DNA of 64,000 nt, from the NCBI GenBank assembly GCA_002786355.1, contig PGCO01000002.1:124001-188000 (forward strand), written 5' to 3'. The DNA comes from Sediminibacterium sp. FEMGT703S (GTDB lineage Bacteria > Bacteroidota > Bacteroidia > Chitinophagales > Chitinophagaceae). The notes under the pieces are model-generated. The model did not search any database, was not told the origin of the DNA, and saw only the letters and a program-made list of their open reading frames with translations. The translations under genes and the position numbers were made by a program. Below are positions 35,670 through 44,925 of this stretch, one piece after another. Each line of letters starts with the position of its first letter. Within the stretch, counting starts at the first letter, position 1.

Positions 35670-38600
35670 TTATTTAATTATTGTAACAGAACCAGTTATA
35701 ATTTTTCTGCCATTTTTAGGATTAATTACATAATAATACGTACCAATTGGTAATGCTTTGCCGTTACGGGTTCCATCCCAATCTACCGCATATTCAATAC
35801 TACTGTATACCAACATTCCATATCGATCGTAAACATCCACTGTTGCACCCGGATAACTTTCAAGGTACTGGATTCTCCAACGATCATGTATTCCATCTCC
35901 ATTAGGGGAGAATGCATTTGGGATAATTGGGTTTAATAATAATTTTACAAAAATCGTATCAGTCACCATGCAACCTCCTATTCCAGTGAGGTTTAGCCTA
36001 TACGTGATGTCTCCAAGTGGAGTGGTTTTCGGAATTGAATCGGTATCATTATTCAAATACAAGGAAGGCGTCCATTGATAGTTCAAATTGGTACCATAAA
36101 CAAATTCGGGTTTCAAAGATTTAGTCCCCCCTTCTAATACTACAATATTTGGCCCAAGCTCCAATACAGGATAAGGATGAACTACTACCGTTTGGCTCAC
36201 GGTATCACTTACACATCCCTGAGAATTAAAGAAATAATAACTGATGGTATAACTTCCTGAATCAGTAAATACTTTTCTAGGATTTTGCAATGTGGATGTA
36301 TTGCCACCGCCCAGGTTCCACTCCCAGCGTATAGGGGCACTGGTAAAGCCATTTCCTAGGCCAGTAAACTGAATTGGATCACCCTGGCAAATTTCTGTTT
36401 GGCTAACAGAAAAACTAGCTTTAGGCCATGGATAAATAGTATTCAGCACTTGTGTTAAGGAATCTACACAACCATCTTTACTGGTGATTTTTAATTTAAC
36501 ATTGTTAGGACCAACTGCACTGTATTTATGAGTCGGTTGTCTTAACGTGGATGAACTTGGATCATTTGGGTCTCCAAAATTCCAAACATAACTAAATAAA
36601 GCTTCTGACCCGTCTGTTATTGAACTCTGATTTAAAAAGGTCCCCCTTCCATCTGGTAAACAAATTTCAGGTAAACTAAATGCAGGTTTCGGCAAATGAT
36701 TGATGCGAATAATTTGTTGATTGCTTGTACTAATGCAACCACTATCTGTTACCACTTGCAAAGATGTAGAATAAGTTTGGGCTGTATCAAATACATGCGA
36801 AAAAGCAGTACCATTGGTTCTACTCTCCGTTTTTCCATCCCCAAAGTTCCAATTCCATTGTGCAATATTGCTGAAATTAGCCACTGAACTATCGGTAAAT
36901 AATACATTATTTTTTTCGCAAGCGGGATTGGCAATGCCCCATTTTGCAACAGGTGAAGGCCAAACCGTGATGGGCTGAAAAGCAGAGTCTTTACAACCTG
37001 CACTATTTTGTACAAAATATTTTAGGGTATCATTGCCCACGCCAGTGGTAATGGGATTTAATAAACCAGCCGTACTAATCCCCTTACCTGTATATGTTTG
37101 CGTTGCAGGCAATGCGGAAATAAAAGTTCCTTGTGTGATTAAACGAGGCGTTGCATCGTAACAGATATCGCGGATATCACTAAAAGAGACCGCTGGTGCG
37201 TAAGTCACGGTTACAATTTTGGTAAGTGTTCTAGAACAAGATTCAGCTTGACCAGAAAATGCCCTTATTCTAACTGAATAATCTTTAGTCGCAGGAGTTG
37301 ATGGGGTGGTTGGAATACCGTATCGTATACTGTACTGCTTATTTAGCGCTGGCGACTGATCTGTTACAATTGTATTTGGATCACTCAATAAATCCCAGAC
37401 TACTTCTAATTTGGTTACATCCCCAAAATCAACAGTGGATTGATTGATTATTTTTATCGAATCATTGGTACAAAGCGGAATGCCATTTAATAAATTTGCT
37501 ACTTCAAACTTAGGAATTGGTGTACTGCCATTAACTGTAAATGATTTATTATCAGTAGTTACGCAACCATTACTTGAAGTAACTTGTAAAGAGACGGTAT
37601 AATTTCCAAATGTTTTATAGCTTGCTGCGATTGATTTTAAACTGGTATTCGCAGTTAATGGAACCGGACGTTTAGTAGGATCAACTGTGGATACCCCATC
37701 GTCAAATTTCCATAAATAACTAAAACCTGCTTCTGTTCCATCTGCAATTTTAGAAGTATCGCTAAAAGTTGCAGTCGCATCATTTAAACATACTTCTGGT
37801 AATACAAACCCAACCACAGGTAAAGGATTTATTTTGAAGCCACCTGGTAATCGAAATGAATCACTTAAGCAACCTGTATTTGAAACAACATTTAAGTAAA
37901 CGTCTTTTGTGCCCCAGGTAGTATACGTATTGGTTTGGGCCGCATTGTTATTCACAGATATATTACCTGCACCATTGTCTAAGTTCCATTTCCATTGAGT
38001 AATAGAGTTATTGGTGGCACCGGGTACAATAGTAGATGCATCCGTAAAATTGATGGCACTGTTTTCACAGGTGATAGCAGGAACGGTAAATCTTGCAACC
38101 GGTTTATTAGATAAACTAATAGGAACAGTTTTAGTAGCTACACAGCCAAAGTCGGTGATAGTAGTGAGTTTAGCATTGTAATTTCCTGCTGAAGTATAGG
38201 TTTTAGAGGGATTCTGAAGGGTATTGCTTGCTCCATCCCCAAAATCCCAAATCCAACCTACTACTGACCTTCCTGATCCATTCGACAAATCTCTAAAATC
38301 AATTGAAGTATTCACGCAACCAGAATCTAGTGAGCTAACAGAAAAATCAGCGATTGGGGCATCACTTACCACAATATTATCGGTAATTTCTTGTTCATTA
38401 TTGTTACTACAACCGTCTGATTGGGGTAATAAAGAAGTGGTAGTAAACTTTACGGGATAATTTCCAGCAGCCCCAAAAATATATGATTGAGGAATTTTAT
38501 AAACATAAAAAGGCTTCCCGTTTGAAGTATAGGTTGAATCAAAGCCTGTTGGATTATAAGTAAGAATAGGAGGACCAGTTAAATTACTTGCTCCTAAAAA

Positions 38601-40139
38601 GTCAAGTACAATTTTACTCGGTTGATAGCTTAGAGCCAGTTTTAAATTAAAACTAGTATTCACACAAGTAGCAGAATAGCTTACCGTAGCAACATTGGGA
38701 AATTGGTTCTGTACCGTTACAGGTGGATTCAGGTCTACTATATTGGTACCCGCGTTATAACCATAAGATTCTGCATTACCAAAACCATAGGCAATTGCAT
38801 TAAAACCACTGTCAGCACTTAATGAATGGGATCCATTGTTTACTTGGAGTATAGCATAGGAATATTGAGGATCTTCCGGGTGAGGAGAAAAGCTACCAGG
38901 TGCTGGAGCACTTCCATCTATTTTAAAATTAGCAACACCCTCTTTTTTAATCACTACATTAATATAACTTCTTATAATTTGAAACTGTGCAGCAGAATAA
39001 AGGGTGATTTTATTAATAGTTTGTTCAACAGGACTCAAGTAAATCATTTCGGGATCTCCCCCAATTCCATTTCCTGTTGCACCACTAAAATTAGGATTGC
39101 CTTCTGCCCCTTGCGTGGTCATGTATTGTGAAACTAAAATTGGTTGATCAGCTTCAATCACATTTGGTTTAGGAGCTGATAATCCCCCAGCATTTTTGAA
39201 CTCATAATAAAACCCATTTTGCAAAGAGGATTTAGGTAAAGCTACCCCATTCAATTTTACGTTGGTTGTAGGATCTTTCACACAAACCCTATAAAAATTA
39301 TTGGGTTGAGTGCCTGTTGGTACAGTTAAATACTTTAGCCCCCAAGCTTTCGAAGGAAATGCTTGTGCAAATAAATTATCGGCACTCCCATTTCCAGCCC
39401 CACCAATACTAATTTTACCTGAACCTGAAAAAACAGCAATGGGCTTACAAGGAGCTCCAGTTGCTGAAATCGATCTTATTTTAGAACCAGTCAAATCACT
39501 TCCTGTACTCCCAATCAAGGTTCCCATTACATGATAGATTTCTCCCTTCCTTAGTGTAATCGGTGCTGAGGGCACTCCTACTGCTAATCCATTTAAGTTG
39601 GATGCACTTGGTGTAATCTCTATTTGTGTTCCATCTTCCGTGGCAACAATAAAAAAGAAGGAATTGGACGCTCCTTCATTGGACCGCTGCGTATAATTTA
39701 CAGAATAATACTCTTTACCTAATGTATTAGTTGGAAAAAGAAGTGATGCCCCAGAAACAGAAGCATTGTAAATATGCGCATAAGCAACAATCGGCTTATC
39801 ACTCGTGATATGAATTCCTTTATTAGAGATTCCTGGTGCAGTTAATCTTGCGTCTTGACCTCCCAGTTTCGGTATTGGTTGACTAGGTGTAACCTGATTT
39901 GCAATAACGTCGTATTGAATTGAATACCCTATATTAGGAATTTCAACGGTTACTTTTGCATTTTGATCAGAGGTAAAATACAAGATCATTTCTTGTTGGT
40001 TCACAGGGGCACCAGTAACATAGCGAACATGGTACCCATATCCCAACCAAAAATCCTTTCCTTTATTTGAAAAATCCTGCGCAATCAAAAAACTAATTGG
40101 AAGGAAAATCAACAGTAGCAGCAAACAAGATTTCTTCAT
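35670..40139 (-). CDS. Giant surface protein: IgGFc-binding-like N-terminus, PKD repeats, gliding-type C-terminal sorting domain
   Basis: I start at MKKSCLLLLLIFLPI (40139), 1489 residues with a signal peptide cut near LIAQ; the frame opens earlier at 40163. After the signal comes an IgGFc-binding-like domain (starting NKGKDFWLGYGYHVRYV and including ATEDGTQIEITPS). Six PKD-like domains follow, each with a WxWxFGDG-type core such as GWIWDFGDGAS, FSYLWKFDDG, WNWNFGDGKT and WEWNLGGGNT. The last roughly 85 residues form the type-B C-terminal domain (IIPNAFSPNGDGIHDRW, then VDVYDRYGMLVY and DWDGTRNGK) which directs type IX secretion. It is the cargo paired with the downstream PorP gene. Adhesion or motility is likely, but no gld genes are here. 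Confidence 0.93.
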   Translation of the reverse strand: MKKSCLLLLLIFLPISFLIAQDFSNKGKDFWLGYGYHVRYVTGAPVNQQEMILYFTSDQNAKVTVEIPNIGYSIQYDVIANQVTPSQPIPKLGGQDARLTAPGISNKGIHITSDKPIVAYAHIYNASVSGASLLFPTNTLGKEYYSVNYTQRSNEGASNSFFFIVATEDGTQIEITPSASNLNGLAVGVPSAPITLRKGEIYHVMGTLIGSTGSDLTGSKIRSISATGAPCKPIAVFSGSGKISIGGAGNGSADNLFAQAFPSKAWGLKYLTVPTGTQPNNFYRVCVKDPTTNVKLNGVALPKSSLQNGFYYEFKNAGGLSAPKPNVIEADQPILVSQYMTTQGAEGNPNFSGATGNGIGGDPEMIYLSPVEQTINKITLYSAAQFQIIRSYINVVIKKEGVANFKIDGSAPAPGSFSPHPEDPQYSYAILQVNNGSHSLSADSGFNAIAYGFGNAESYGYNAGTNIVDLNPPVTVQNQFPNVATVSYSATCVNTSFNLKLALSYQPSKIVLDFLGASNLTGPPILTYNPTGFDSTYTSNGKPFYVYKIPQSYIFGAAGNYPVKFTTTSLLPQSDGCSNNNEQEITDNIVVSDAPIADFSVSSLDSGCVNTSIDFRDLSNGSGRSVVGWIWDFGDGASNTLQNPSKTYTSAGNYNAKLTTITDFGCVATKTVPISLSNKPVARFTVPAITCENSAINFTDASTIVPGATNNSITQWKWNLDNGAGNISVNNNAAQTNTYTTWGTKDVYLNVVSNTGCLSDSFRLPGGFKINPLPVVGFVLPEVCLNDATATFSDTSKIADGTEAGFSYLWKFDDGVSTVDPTKRPVPLTANTSLKSIAASYKTFGNYTVSLQVTSSNGCVTTDNKSFTVNGSTPIPKFEVANLLNGIPLCTNDSIKIINQSTVDFGDVTKLEVVWDLLSDPNTIVTDQSPALNKQYSIRYGIPTTPSTPATKDYSVRIRAFSGQAESCSRTLTKIVTVTYAPAVSFSDIRDICYDATPRLITQGTFISALPATQTYTGKGISTAGLLNPITTGVGNDTLKYFVQNSAGCKDSAFQPITVWPSPVAKWGIANPACEKNNVLFTDSSVANFSNIAQWNWNFGDGKTESRTNGTAFSHVFDTAQTYSTSLQVVTDSGCISTSNQQIIRINHLPKPAFSLPEICLPDGRGTFLNQSSITDGSEALFSYVWNFGDPNDPSSSTLRQPTHKYSAVGPNNVKLKITSKDGCVDSLTQVLNTIYPWPKASFSVSQTEICQGDPIQFTGLGNGFTSAPIRWEWNLGGGNTSTLQNPRKVFTDSGSYTISYYFFNSQGCVSDTVSQTVVVHPYPVLELGPNIVVLEGGTKSLKPEFVYGTNLNYQWTPSLYLNNDTDSIPKTTPLGDITYRLNLTGIGGCMVTDTIFVKLLLNPIIPNAFSPNGDGIHDRWRIQYLESYPGATVDVYDRYGMLVYSSIEYAVDWDGTRNGKALPIGTYYYVINPKNGRKIITGSVTIIK

Positions 40140-40215
40140 TCGTTCAGGGCTTTCTCTAATCATTAATTCGATAACAATAATAGTTCATTAACGGCAAATT
40201 CTATTCATAGACACT

Positions 40216-40842
40216 TTAAAATCGGCTATTGTTGCTTAAGAATAGACCAGTAGCTGAAGGTCCGCAACAAAACAATAAATCTAGAATGCTCATATTAGGC
40301 TGAAATCCATTCCGATCCTCAAATACTTGTGCATATTTTACCACATCATTTAAAGCAATCATTTGATTGGGTAAGAAAACATTTCTGGCATCTTTAACGC
40401 CTTCTTCCACATGCACTTGATAGCTGCTCGAATAAGAAATCTCTAATTGGGCTTTCATCATTTTTAAAACCCATTGCATTAGCTTTTTATCTAAATGCAT
40501 CAAATATTCTTCTTGACTGGCCAATATTGTAAAAAGGGAGTCTCGGTAATATTCATAAAATGGAGCTCTCCGATAACAAGCATCCAAAGCCCTTGTATGT
40601 TGCAACACCCAGTTCTCCTTGTAAGCAATTTTTATGTCCTTGAAAAGTGATCGTTGATCTCGACCATTTTGTAAAGGAACGGAAAGATTGATCAATCCAT
40701 TGGCTCCTGGAATGCTGGTACGGTTACGATAACTCCCTTTTTGATAGCGTTCATATTCTTCAAATTCGATATACTTGAATTCAAACAAAATTTTATAGTA
40801 ATTAACAGTTCCAAAGTATTGATAATCAATTAATAATTTCAC
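40216..40842 (-). CDS. WbqC family protein
   Basis: 208 residues of the WbqC-like family, often found in O-antigen and glycan clusters. The family core NRTSIPGANGLINLSVPLQNGRDQRSLFKDIKI is given by its ends: NRTSIPG to SLFKDI, then ENWVLQHTRALDACYRRAPFYEYY, and a late LPNQMIALNDVVKYAQ segment. The N-terminal MKLLIDYQYFGTVNYYKIL is in the usual position. The protein is expected to act in sugar nucleotide or amide transfer, but the activity is unproven. It is transcribed toward the giant cargo gene, with a 76-base gap. Confidence 0.85.
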   Translation of the reverse strand: MKLLIDYQYFGTVNYYKILFEFKYIEFEEYERYQKGSYRNRTSIPGANGLINLSVPLQNGRDQRSLFKDIKIAYKENWVLQHTRALDACYRRAPFYEYYRDSLFTILASQEEYLMHLDKKLMQWVLKMMKAQLEISYSSSYQVHVEEGVKDARNVFLPNQMIALNDVVKYAQVFEDRNGFQPNMSILDLLFCCGPSATGLFLSNNSRF

Positions 40843-41082
40843 TTTATTTTATTTTGTTGAATAGTTAACAGAAAAGCAACCATTTATCTATTTACAGCAC
40901 TAATAATATTCAATTTTATTTTCAAATAAACTATATAATAAAATGTTAATCAAGTATTTATAATTTATTTTATGTGCTAAATTTTTGAGATTACCATTTT
41001 TATCAATCACTTACCCAAAATACTAAATAGATTAGCATACAAGATACGAAAAATAATCCCGCGATAGCGCCATTATTTCAAC

Positions 41083-41090
41083 TACTTTTG
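41083..41090 (+). promoter_or_regulatory. -7 promoter box for the LEA-type lipoprotein gene
   Basis: TACTTTTG, an exact TAnnTTTG box. Transcription would begin near 41096-41098, downstream of the possible TTG start at 41088-41090 and upstream of the GTG at 41106, which decides the start in favour of the GTG. The AT-rich 40843-41080 stretch upstream holds no gene I can support. Confidence 0.5.
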
Positions 41091-41105
41091 ATAAAACATT
41101 TAACC

Positions 41106-41555
41106 GTGAGAACCCTCCTATCCTTGGCCTTTATTTCGCTAATTATCAGTTCTTGCCAAGCGCCAAAAGAACTGGAATATCGTGAAGTAAGAAAAATTGA
41201 ATTGAAACAATTAGGGTTTAATGAAACCAAACTCAACTTTGAATTGGTTTATTTCAACCCCAATAAATTTGGACTCGACCTTAAAAAAGTAGACAGCGAT
41301 GTGTATTTAGACAATATTTACTTAGGGAAGTTTCAGCTAGATACTTTGATGCATATTCCCAAAAATGGAGAATTCGTATTGCCATCCTCCATTAATATTA
41401 ACATGCAAAACATTTATAAAAATGCAGCTCAGTTAATGTTTAAAAAGGATGTTTTAGTGAAGGCAACGGGTAATATAAAAATAGGTAAAGGGGGATTTTT
41501 TAAAACCCTACCCTTTACCTATGAAGGAAGACAAGAAGTAAACTTATTTAAATAA
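41106..41555 (+). CDS. LEA type 2-like lipoprotein
   Basis: 149 residues if the GTG at 41106 is used. The lipoprotein signal ends FISLIISSCQA with the acylated cysteine. The mature part has LEYREVRKIELKQLGFNETKLNFEL and VYFNPNKFGLDLKKVDSDVY, the NPN-bearing strand of the late-embryogenesis-abundant type 2 (water stress and hypersensitive response) fold, and DTLMHIPKNGEFVLP as the second half. Bacterial LEA2 lipoproteins are periplasmic and uncharacterised. A TTG start at 41088 is possible on the open frame but falls inside the promoter box. Its 3' end is three bases from the convergent secreted Cys-pair protein. Confidence 0.82.
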   Translation: MRTLLSLAFISLIISSCQAPKELEYREVRKIELKQLGFNETKLNFELVYFNPNKFGLDLKKVDSDVYLDNIYLGKFQLDTLMHIPKNGEFVLPSSININMQNIYKNAAQLMFKKDVLVKATGNIKIGKGGFFKTLPFTYEGRQEVNLFK

Positions 41556-41558
41556 CCC

Positions 41559-41960
41559 TTATTGAACTGGGGGTATATGGCATGGCTTGGGTGGTTTTGG
41601 TCCGCCGCCATCTTCTGCTCTTTTGCAAATCGGGGGCAATTTTGCATAGGCTTCTGGTTCAGCCTTATCATCATCTGCATCAAAACCAGCATTATTTAAA
41701 GCCGCTTTAATGAGTGAAGCATCTGCCCGATCTGGCCAAAATTGAACTTTAATTTCTCCTTGTAACAGATTGATTTTCCATTGAATAAGCCCTGACTCCA
41801 TGGTAGATTTATTGGCTTGAATCAGGTATTTTTCCAATTTATCCTTGCATTCCCAGCACTTTAAATTGGCAGACTTAATGGTTACCCACTGTTGCTTTGG
41901 CTGTTGCCCAAATGCACTGGATGCAACTGTCAAACTTAATATTAATAGTATTTTACGCAT
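41559..41960 (-). CDS. Secreted heavy-metal-associated (HMA)-like small protein
   Basis: 133 residues when started at MRKILLILSLTVA (41960), which gives a good signal peptide cut near FGQQ; the longer frame overlaps pyrE. The mature part starts with WVTIKSANLKCWECKDKLEKYL, with Cys35 and Cys38 in a CxxC like the copper-binding loop of HMA domains but without the usual Gly-Met before it. The strand pair INLLQGEIKVQFWP and the helix IKAALNNAGFDADDD complete a ferredoxin-like fold. The C-terminal 26 residues are Pro/Gly-rich and hold two further cysteines. A secreted metal- or redox-related role is inferred. It follows pyrE by 11 bases. Confidence 0.72.
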   Translation of the reverse strand: MRKILLILSLTVASSAFGQQPKQQWVTIKSANLKCWECKDKLEKYLIQANKSTMESGLIQWKINLLQGEIKVQFWPDRADASLIKAALNNAGFDADDDKAEPEAYAKLPPICKRAEDGGGPKPPKPCHIPPVQ

Positions 41961-41971
41961 TTTTGACTGAT

Positions 41972-42601
41972 TTATTTTCCCCAATTTGCTGGATCCTTGC
42001 TCCAATTCAGCAGCGTTTCTTTGGTTTCAGCGGTAACTAATCCTTTTTCAATAGCCAATTCTATCATAGTTGGATAATTGGTTAAACTGCTGGTTTTTAC
42101 GCCTGCATTGGCACAAGCACTGGCAGCGGCTTCAAATCCATAATTAAATATAGAAATCATTCCTACAATTTCCGCCCCTGCAGCTTTCAATACATCTACT
42201 ACTTGTAAACTGCTTTTACCAGTAGAAATTAGATCCTCTATCACCAATACCCGTTGCCCTGGCTCTAAAGCTCCCTCAATTTGGTTACCCAATCCATGTT
42301 CTTTGGGTTTGGGTCTTACATAAATAAACGGGAGTTTTAGCTGATCGGCAGCCATTGCTCCCCAAGGGATACCGGCAGTTGCTACCCCAGCCAACACAGT
42401 TGCTTCAGGGTATTGCTCGAAAATTACACTACACAATTCGCTTTTGATAAAATCTCTTACATATGGGAATGACAATACTTTTCTATTATCACAATAAATA
42501 GGACTTTTCCATCCACTAGCCCAAGTAAACGGTTGATCAGGGCTCAATTTGACGGCCTGAACTTGTAATAATTTTTCTGCAACTGCTTTTTCATTTGTCA
42601 T
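41972..42601 (-). CDS. pyrE: Orotate phosphoribosyltransferase
   Basis: 209 residues with the start at MTNEKAVAEKLLQ (42601). PyrE attaches PRPP to orotate in UMP synthesis. The substrate loop is GVATAGIPWGAMAAD, the PRPP-binding signature is RVLVIEDLISTGKSSLQVVDV (ends R and V), and IYVRPKPKEHG is the flexible loop containing the conserved Lys and His. Position of FTWASGWKSPIYCDNR at residue 22 is standard. It is divergent from a Nudix gene, with a 62-base gap that must hold both promoters. pyrB and pyrR lie 2-3 kb away in another transcript. Confidence 0.97.
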   Translation of the reverse strand: MTNEKAVAEKLLQVQAVKLSPDQPFTWASGWKSPIYCDNRKVLSFPYVRDFIKSELCSVIFEQYPEATVLAGVATAGIPWGAMAADQLKLPFIYVRPKPKEHGLGNQIEGALEPGQRVLVIEDLISTGKSSLQVVDVLKAAGAEIVGMISIFNYGFEAAASACANAGVKTSSLTNYPTMIELAIEKGLVTAETKETLLNWSKDPANWGK

Positions 42602-42663
42602 AACACAAAAGTAAATCCTATTTTCCAATGGATTATTATGGAAATTTGCACATTAACTATTTT

Positions 42664-43089
42664 ATGCAATTAAAAATCATACAAGCTGGGGGTGGATTAG
42701 TACTGAACGAGCAGAATGAATTGCTCTTCATTTTTAGAAGGGGTTCCTGGGATTTGCCCAAGGGGAAGGTAGATCCCTGTGAAACTATTGAAGCCTGCGC
42801 TATGCGTGAAGTGGAAGAAGAAACCGGCGTTGGAAATTTGAGGTTAATTGATTTCTTAGGGGTTACCAACCACCAATATTTTGACCCTTATTTGAAAGAA
42901 GATGTCATTAAAGAAAGTCATTGGTATATTATGTCTGTGAAAGGAGTTCCTAATTTGGTTCCACAAACAGAAGAAGATATTACTGATATTAAGTGGGTTC
43001 CCCTAATTGAAGTGAATACGTTAATAGCAGATTCCTTTACGAGCATTAAAGAAATTATCGGTCTTTTCTTTTCAAAACAGCTACCGTAA
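42664..43089 (+). CDS. Nudix hydrolase
   Basis: 141 residues with start at MQLKIIQAGGG (42664). The Nudix box GKVDPCETIEACAMREVEEETGV (outlined GxxxxxE, then REVEEETGV) matches the consensus exactly, with the catalytic glutamates present. The protein begins in the compact Nudix fold with no additional domain. Substrate unknown; the phrase RRGSWDLPKGKVD is typical of ADP-ribose, NADH or oxidised-nucleotide hydrolases and also of the MutT-like pyrophosphohydrolases in general. The 3' end overlaps the convergent MenI-like gene by 35 bases. Confidence 0.95.
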   Translation: MQLKIIQAGGGLVLNEQNELLFIFRRGSWDLPKGKVDPCETIEACAMREVEEETGVGNLRLIDFLGVTNHQYFDPYLKEDVIKESHWYIMSVKGVPNLVPQTEEDITDIKWVPLIEVNTLIADSFTSIKEIIGLFFSKQLP

Positions 43090-43486
43090 GTCTGCTAATA
43101 CAAACCAAGTGGTCTCGCTCGTCATGGATTTTGATTTCCCAAACTTGGGAACTTGATCCTATATGAATGGGCTTTGCTGTTCCTGTTACAAATCCGGAAC
43201 GTACGCTTCTCAAATGATTAGCATTTATTTCTTGTCCTACACAAATGTATTCGGTATGATCCACTACCATGGCTGCCCCTACACTTCCTAATGTTTCTGC
43301 TAATGCCACTGAAGCACCTCCGTGCAATAATCCATAGGGTTGTTTGGTGCGATGGTCTACGGGCATAGTCCCTTTAATATAATCCGGCCCTATTTCAGTA
43401 AACTCCATTCCTAAATGTTCGCCCATATTCCCCTTGCCTATTTCTGCAAAATGAGCAGCAGTAAGGCTTTTATTGAACCAAATCAT
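43055..43486 (-). CDS. PaaI/MenI-type hotdog thioesterase
   Basis: 143 residues, hotdog fold. GLLHGGASVALAETLGSVGAA carries the catalytic Glu64 in the LAE motif; EINANHLRSVRSGFVTGTAKPIHIGSSSQVWEIKI is the conserved core, outlined by ends. The overall sequence resembles E. coli YdiI/MenI, the 1,4-dihydroxy-2-naphthoyl-CoA thioesterase of menaquinone synthesis, more than PaaI proper. Menaquinone is the quinone of Bacteroidota, so that role fits, but related thioesterases act on other aryl-CoAs. It overlaps coaD by four bases, so the two are coupled. Confidence 0.88.
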   Translation of the reverse strand: MIWFNKSLTAAHFAEIGKGNMGEHLGMEFTEIGPDYIKGTMPVDHRTKQPYGLLHGGASVALAETLGSVGAAMVVDHTEYICVGQEINANHLRSVRSGFVTGTAKPIHIGSSSQVWEIKIHDERDHLVCISRLTVAVLKRKDR

Positions 43487-43959
43487 AATTTACTTTTTAG
43501 CGTATTAATCACCGCTTGAGGAAGGAATGGAGAAGCGTCTCCCCCGTTTTTAATAATATCACGAACAATAGTGGATGCTACTGAAGTATACTTGGGTTCC
43601 CCTGTCAGAAAGATGGTCTCAATTTGATTATCAAGTGTTCTATTGGCATCTGCAATCGTTTTCTCGTATTCAAAATCACTTACGTATCGAATACCTCTTA
43701 AAATGAAATGAGCTCCAATTTTTTTACAAAATTGAACAGTCAATCCATCGTACGCAATGCTCTCTACCCTTGGTTCATCCTTATAAATATCCCTGAACCA
43801 CTCCATACGCTGGTCTGCACTAAACATAGGATTCTTAGATGAGTTGATACCTACCCCTACCACTATTCTATCAAACAAAGGAAGTGCCCTATTGATGATA
43901 TCAGTGTGTCCTAGGGTAACAGGATCAAATGTACCCGGGAACAGACATATTCTTTGCAT
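43483..43959 (-). CDS. coaD: Phosphopantetheine adenylyltransferase
   Basis: 158 residues, normal CoaD length, catalysing the fourth step of coenzyme A synthesis. The N-terminal FPGTFDPVTLGHTDIINRA carries the T/HxGH nucleotidyl-transfer motif (TLGH). Further conserved segments are NPMFSADQRMEW, RGIRYVSDFEYE and YTSVASTIVRDI (the ISSTxVR loop). It lies 19 bases after pyrB and is followed by the MenI-like gene in four-base overlap, so it is embedded in the pyrR-pyrB transcript. Confidence 0.97.
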   Translation of the reverse strand: MQRICLFPGTFDPVTLGHTDIINRALPLFDRIVVGVGINSSKNPMFSADQRMEWFRDIYKDEPRVESIAYDGLTVQFCKKIGAHFILRGIRYVSDFEYEKTIADANRTLDNQIETIFLTGEPKYTSVASTIVRDIIKNGGDASPFLPQAVINTLKSKL

Positions 43960-43978
43960 GATAACGATTTGATTAATT

Positions 43979-44905
43979 TTAGTCGGCTCTGCCAGCTAAT
44001 AAATATAAGGCGGCCATTCTAACTGCAACCCCATTTTCGACTTGATTTAAAATAATGGAATGTGGACCATCAGCAACATCGCTATCTAACTCTACCCCTC
44101 TATTGATAGGTCCAGGATGCATAATTACAATTTCTTTTCCTAATTTATCCAGCATTTTTTGCTTAATGCCGTAAGCTAGATTGTATTCCCTTAACGAAGA
44201 AAACAAGGGTTGATTCTGTCTTTCTAATTGTATTCGCAACACATTGGCTACATCGCACCATTGCAATGCTTCTTGAACATTGTAAGTTACTCTTACTCCC
44301 AAGGCCTCTTCTAGGTATTTGGGAATTAAAGTGGGTGGTCCTACAACTGTGATTTCTGCACCCATTTTTTTCAACAAATACATATTGCTGAGTGCAACCC
44401 TACTATGCATGATGTCTCCTATGATTGCCACTTTTAATCCTTCTATCCTACCCGTTTTTTCTTGCATTGAAAACGCATCCAATAATGCCTGTGTAGGATG
44501 TTCATTAATGCCATCCCCTGCGTTAACAATGGCTGCTGGAATATGCTTGGCTAAAAAATGTGGTGCACCAGAAGCACTGTGACGCATCACCACCAAGTCT
44601 ACTTTCATACTCAAGATATTGTTGACAGTATCCAACAATGTTTCGCCCTTTGCCGCTGAAGAGCTACTCGCAGTAAAGTTGAGCACATCGGCTGAAAGTC
44701 TACGCTCGGCCAATTCAAAAGACATTCTGGTACGAGTAGAATTTTCATAAAATAAATTCACAATCGTAACGTCTCTTAAGGAAGGAACTTTCTTTACTGG
44801 TCTTTGTAAAACTTCTTTGAACTGACTTGCAGTAGATAAAATTAATTGGATATCGGCTTTGGTGAGGTCCTTGATACCAAGTAAATGTTTGGTAGATAGT
44901 TTCAT
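43979..44905 (-). CDS. pyrB: Aspartate carbamoyltransferase catalytic subunit
   Basis: 308 residues. The carbamoyl-phosphate motif is FYENSTRTRMSFELA, followed by SSSSAAKGETLLDT with the mobile Lys; HPTQALLDAFSMQ and MHPGPINRGVE match the aspartate site. The length is that of the PyrB subunits which, in class A or B, assemble alone, with a PyrI regulatory chain, or with a dihydroorotase-like partner. No pyrI is seen here; a dihydroorotase-like protein that has lost its active site lies at 56199-57461, and could be such a partner. It follows pyrR by 20 bases. Confidence 0.97.
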   Translation of the reverse strand: MKLSTKHLLGIKDLTKADIQLILSTASQFKEVLQRPVKKVPSLRDVTIVNLFYENSTRTRMSFELAERRLSADVLNFTASSSSAAKGETLLDTVNNILSMKVDLVVMRHSASGAPHFLAKHIPAAIVNAGDGINEHPTQALLDAFSMQEKTGRIEGLKVAIIGDIMHSRVALSNMYLLKKMGAEITVVGPPTLIPKYLEEALGVRVTYNVQEALQWCDVANVLRIQLERQNQPLFSSLREYNLAYGIKQKMLDKLGKEIVIMHPGPINRGVELDSDVADGPHSIILNQVENGVAVRMAALYLLAGRAD

Positions 44906-44925
44906 TAAAAAGCAAAATTAATCAT

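Noticed and set aside
40843..41080. AT-rich gap as a small gene or RNA
   Set aside because: No open frame with coding character and no stable structure visible.
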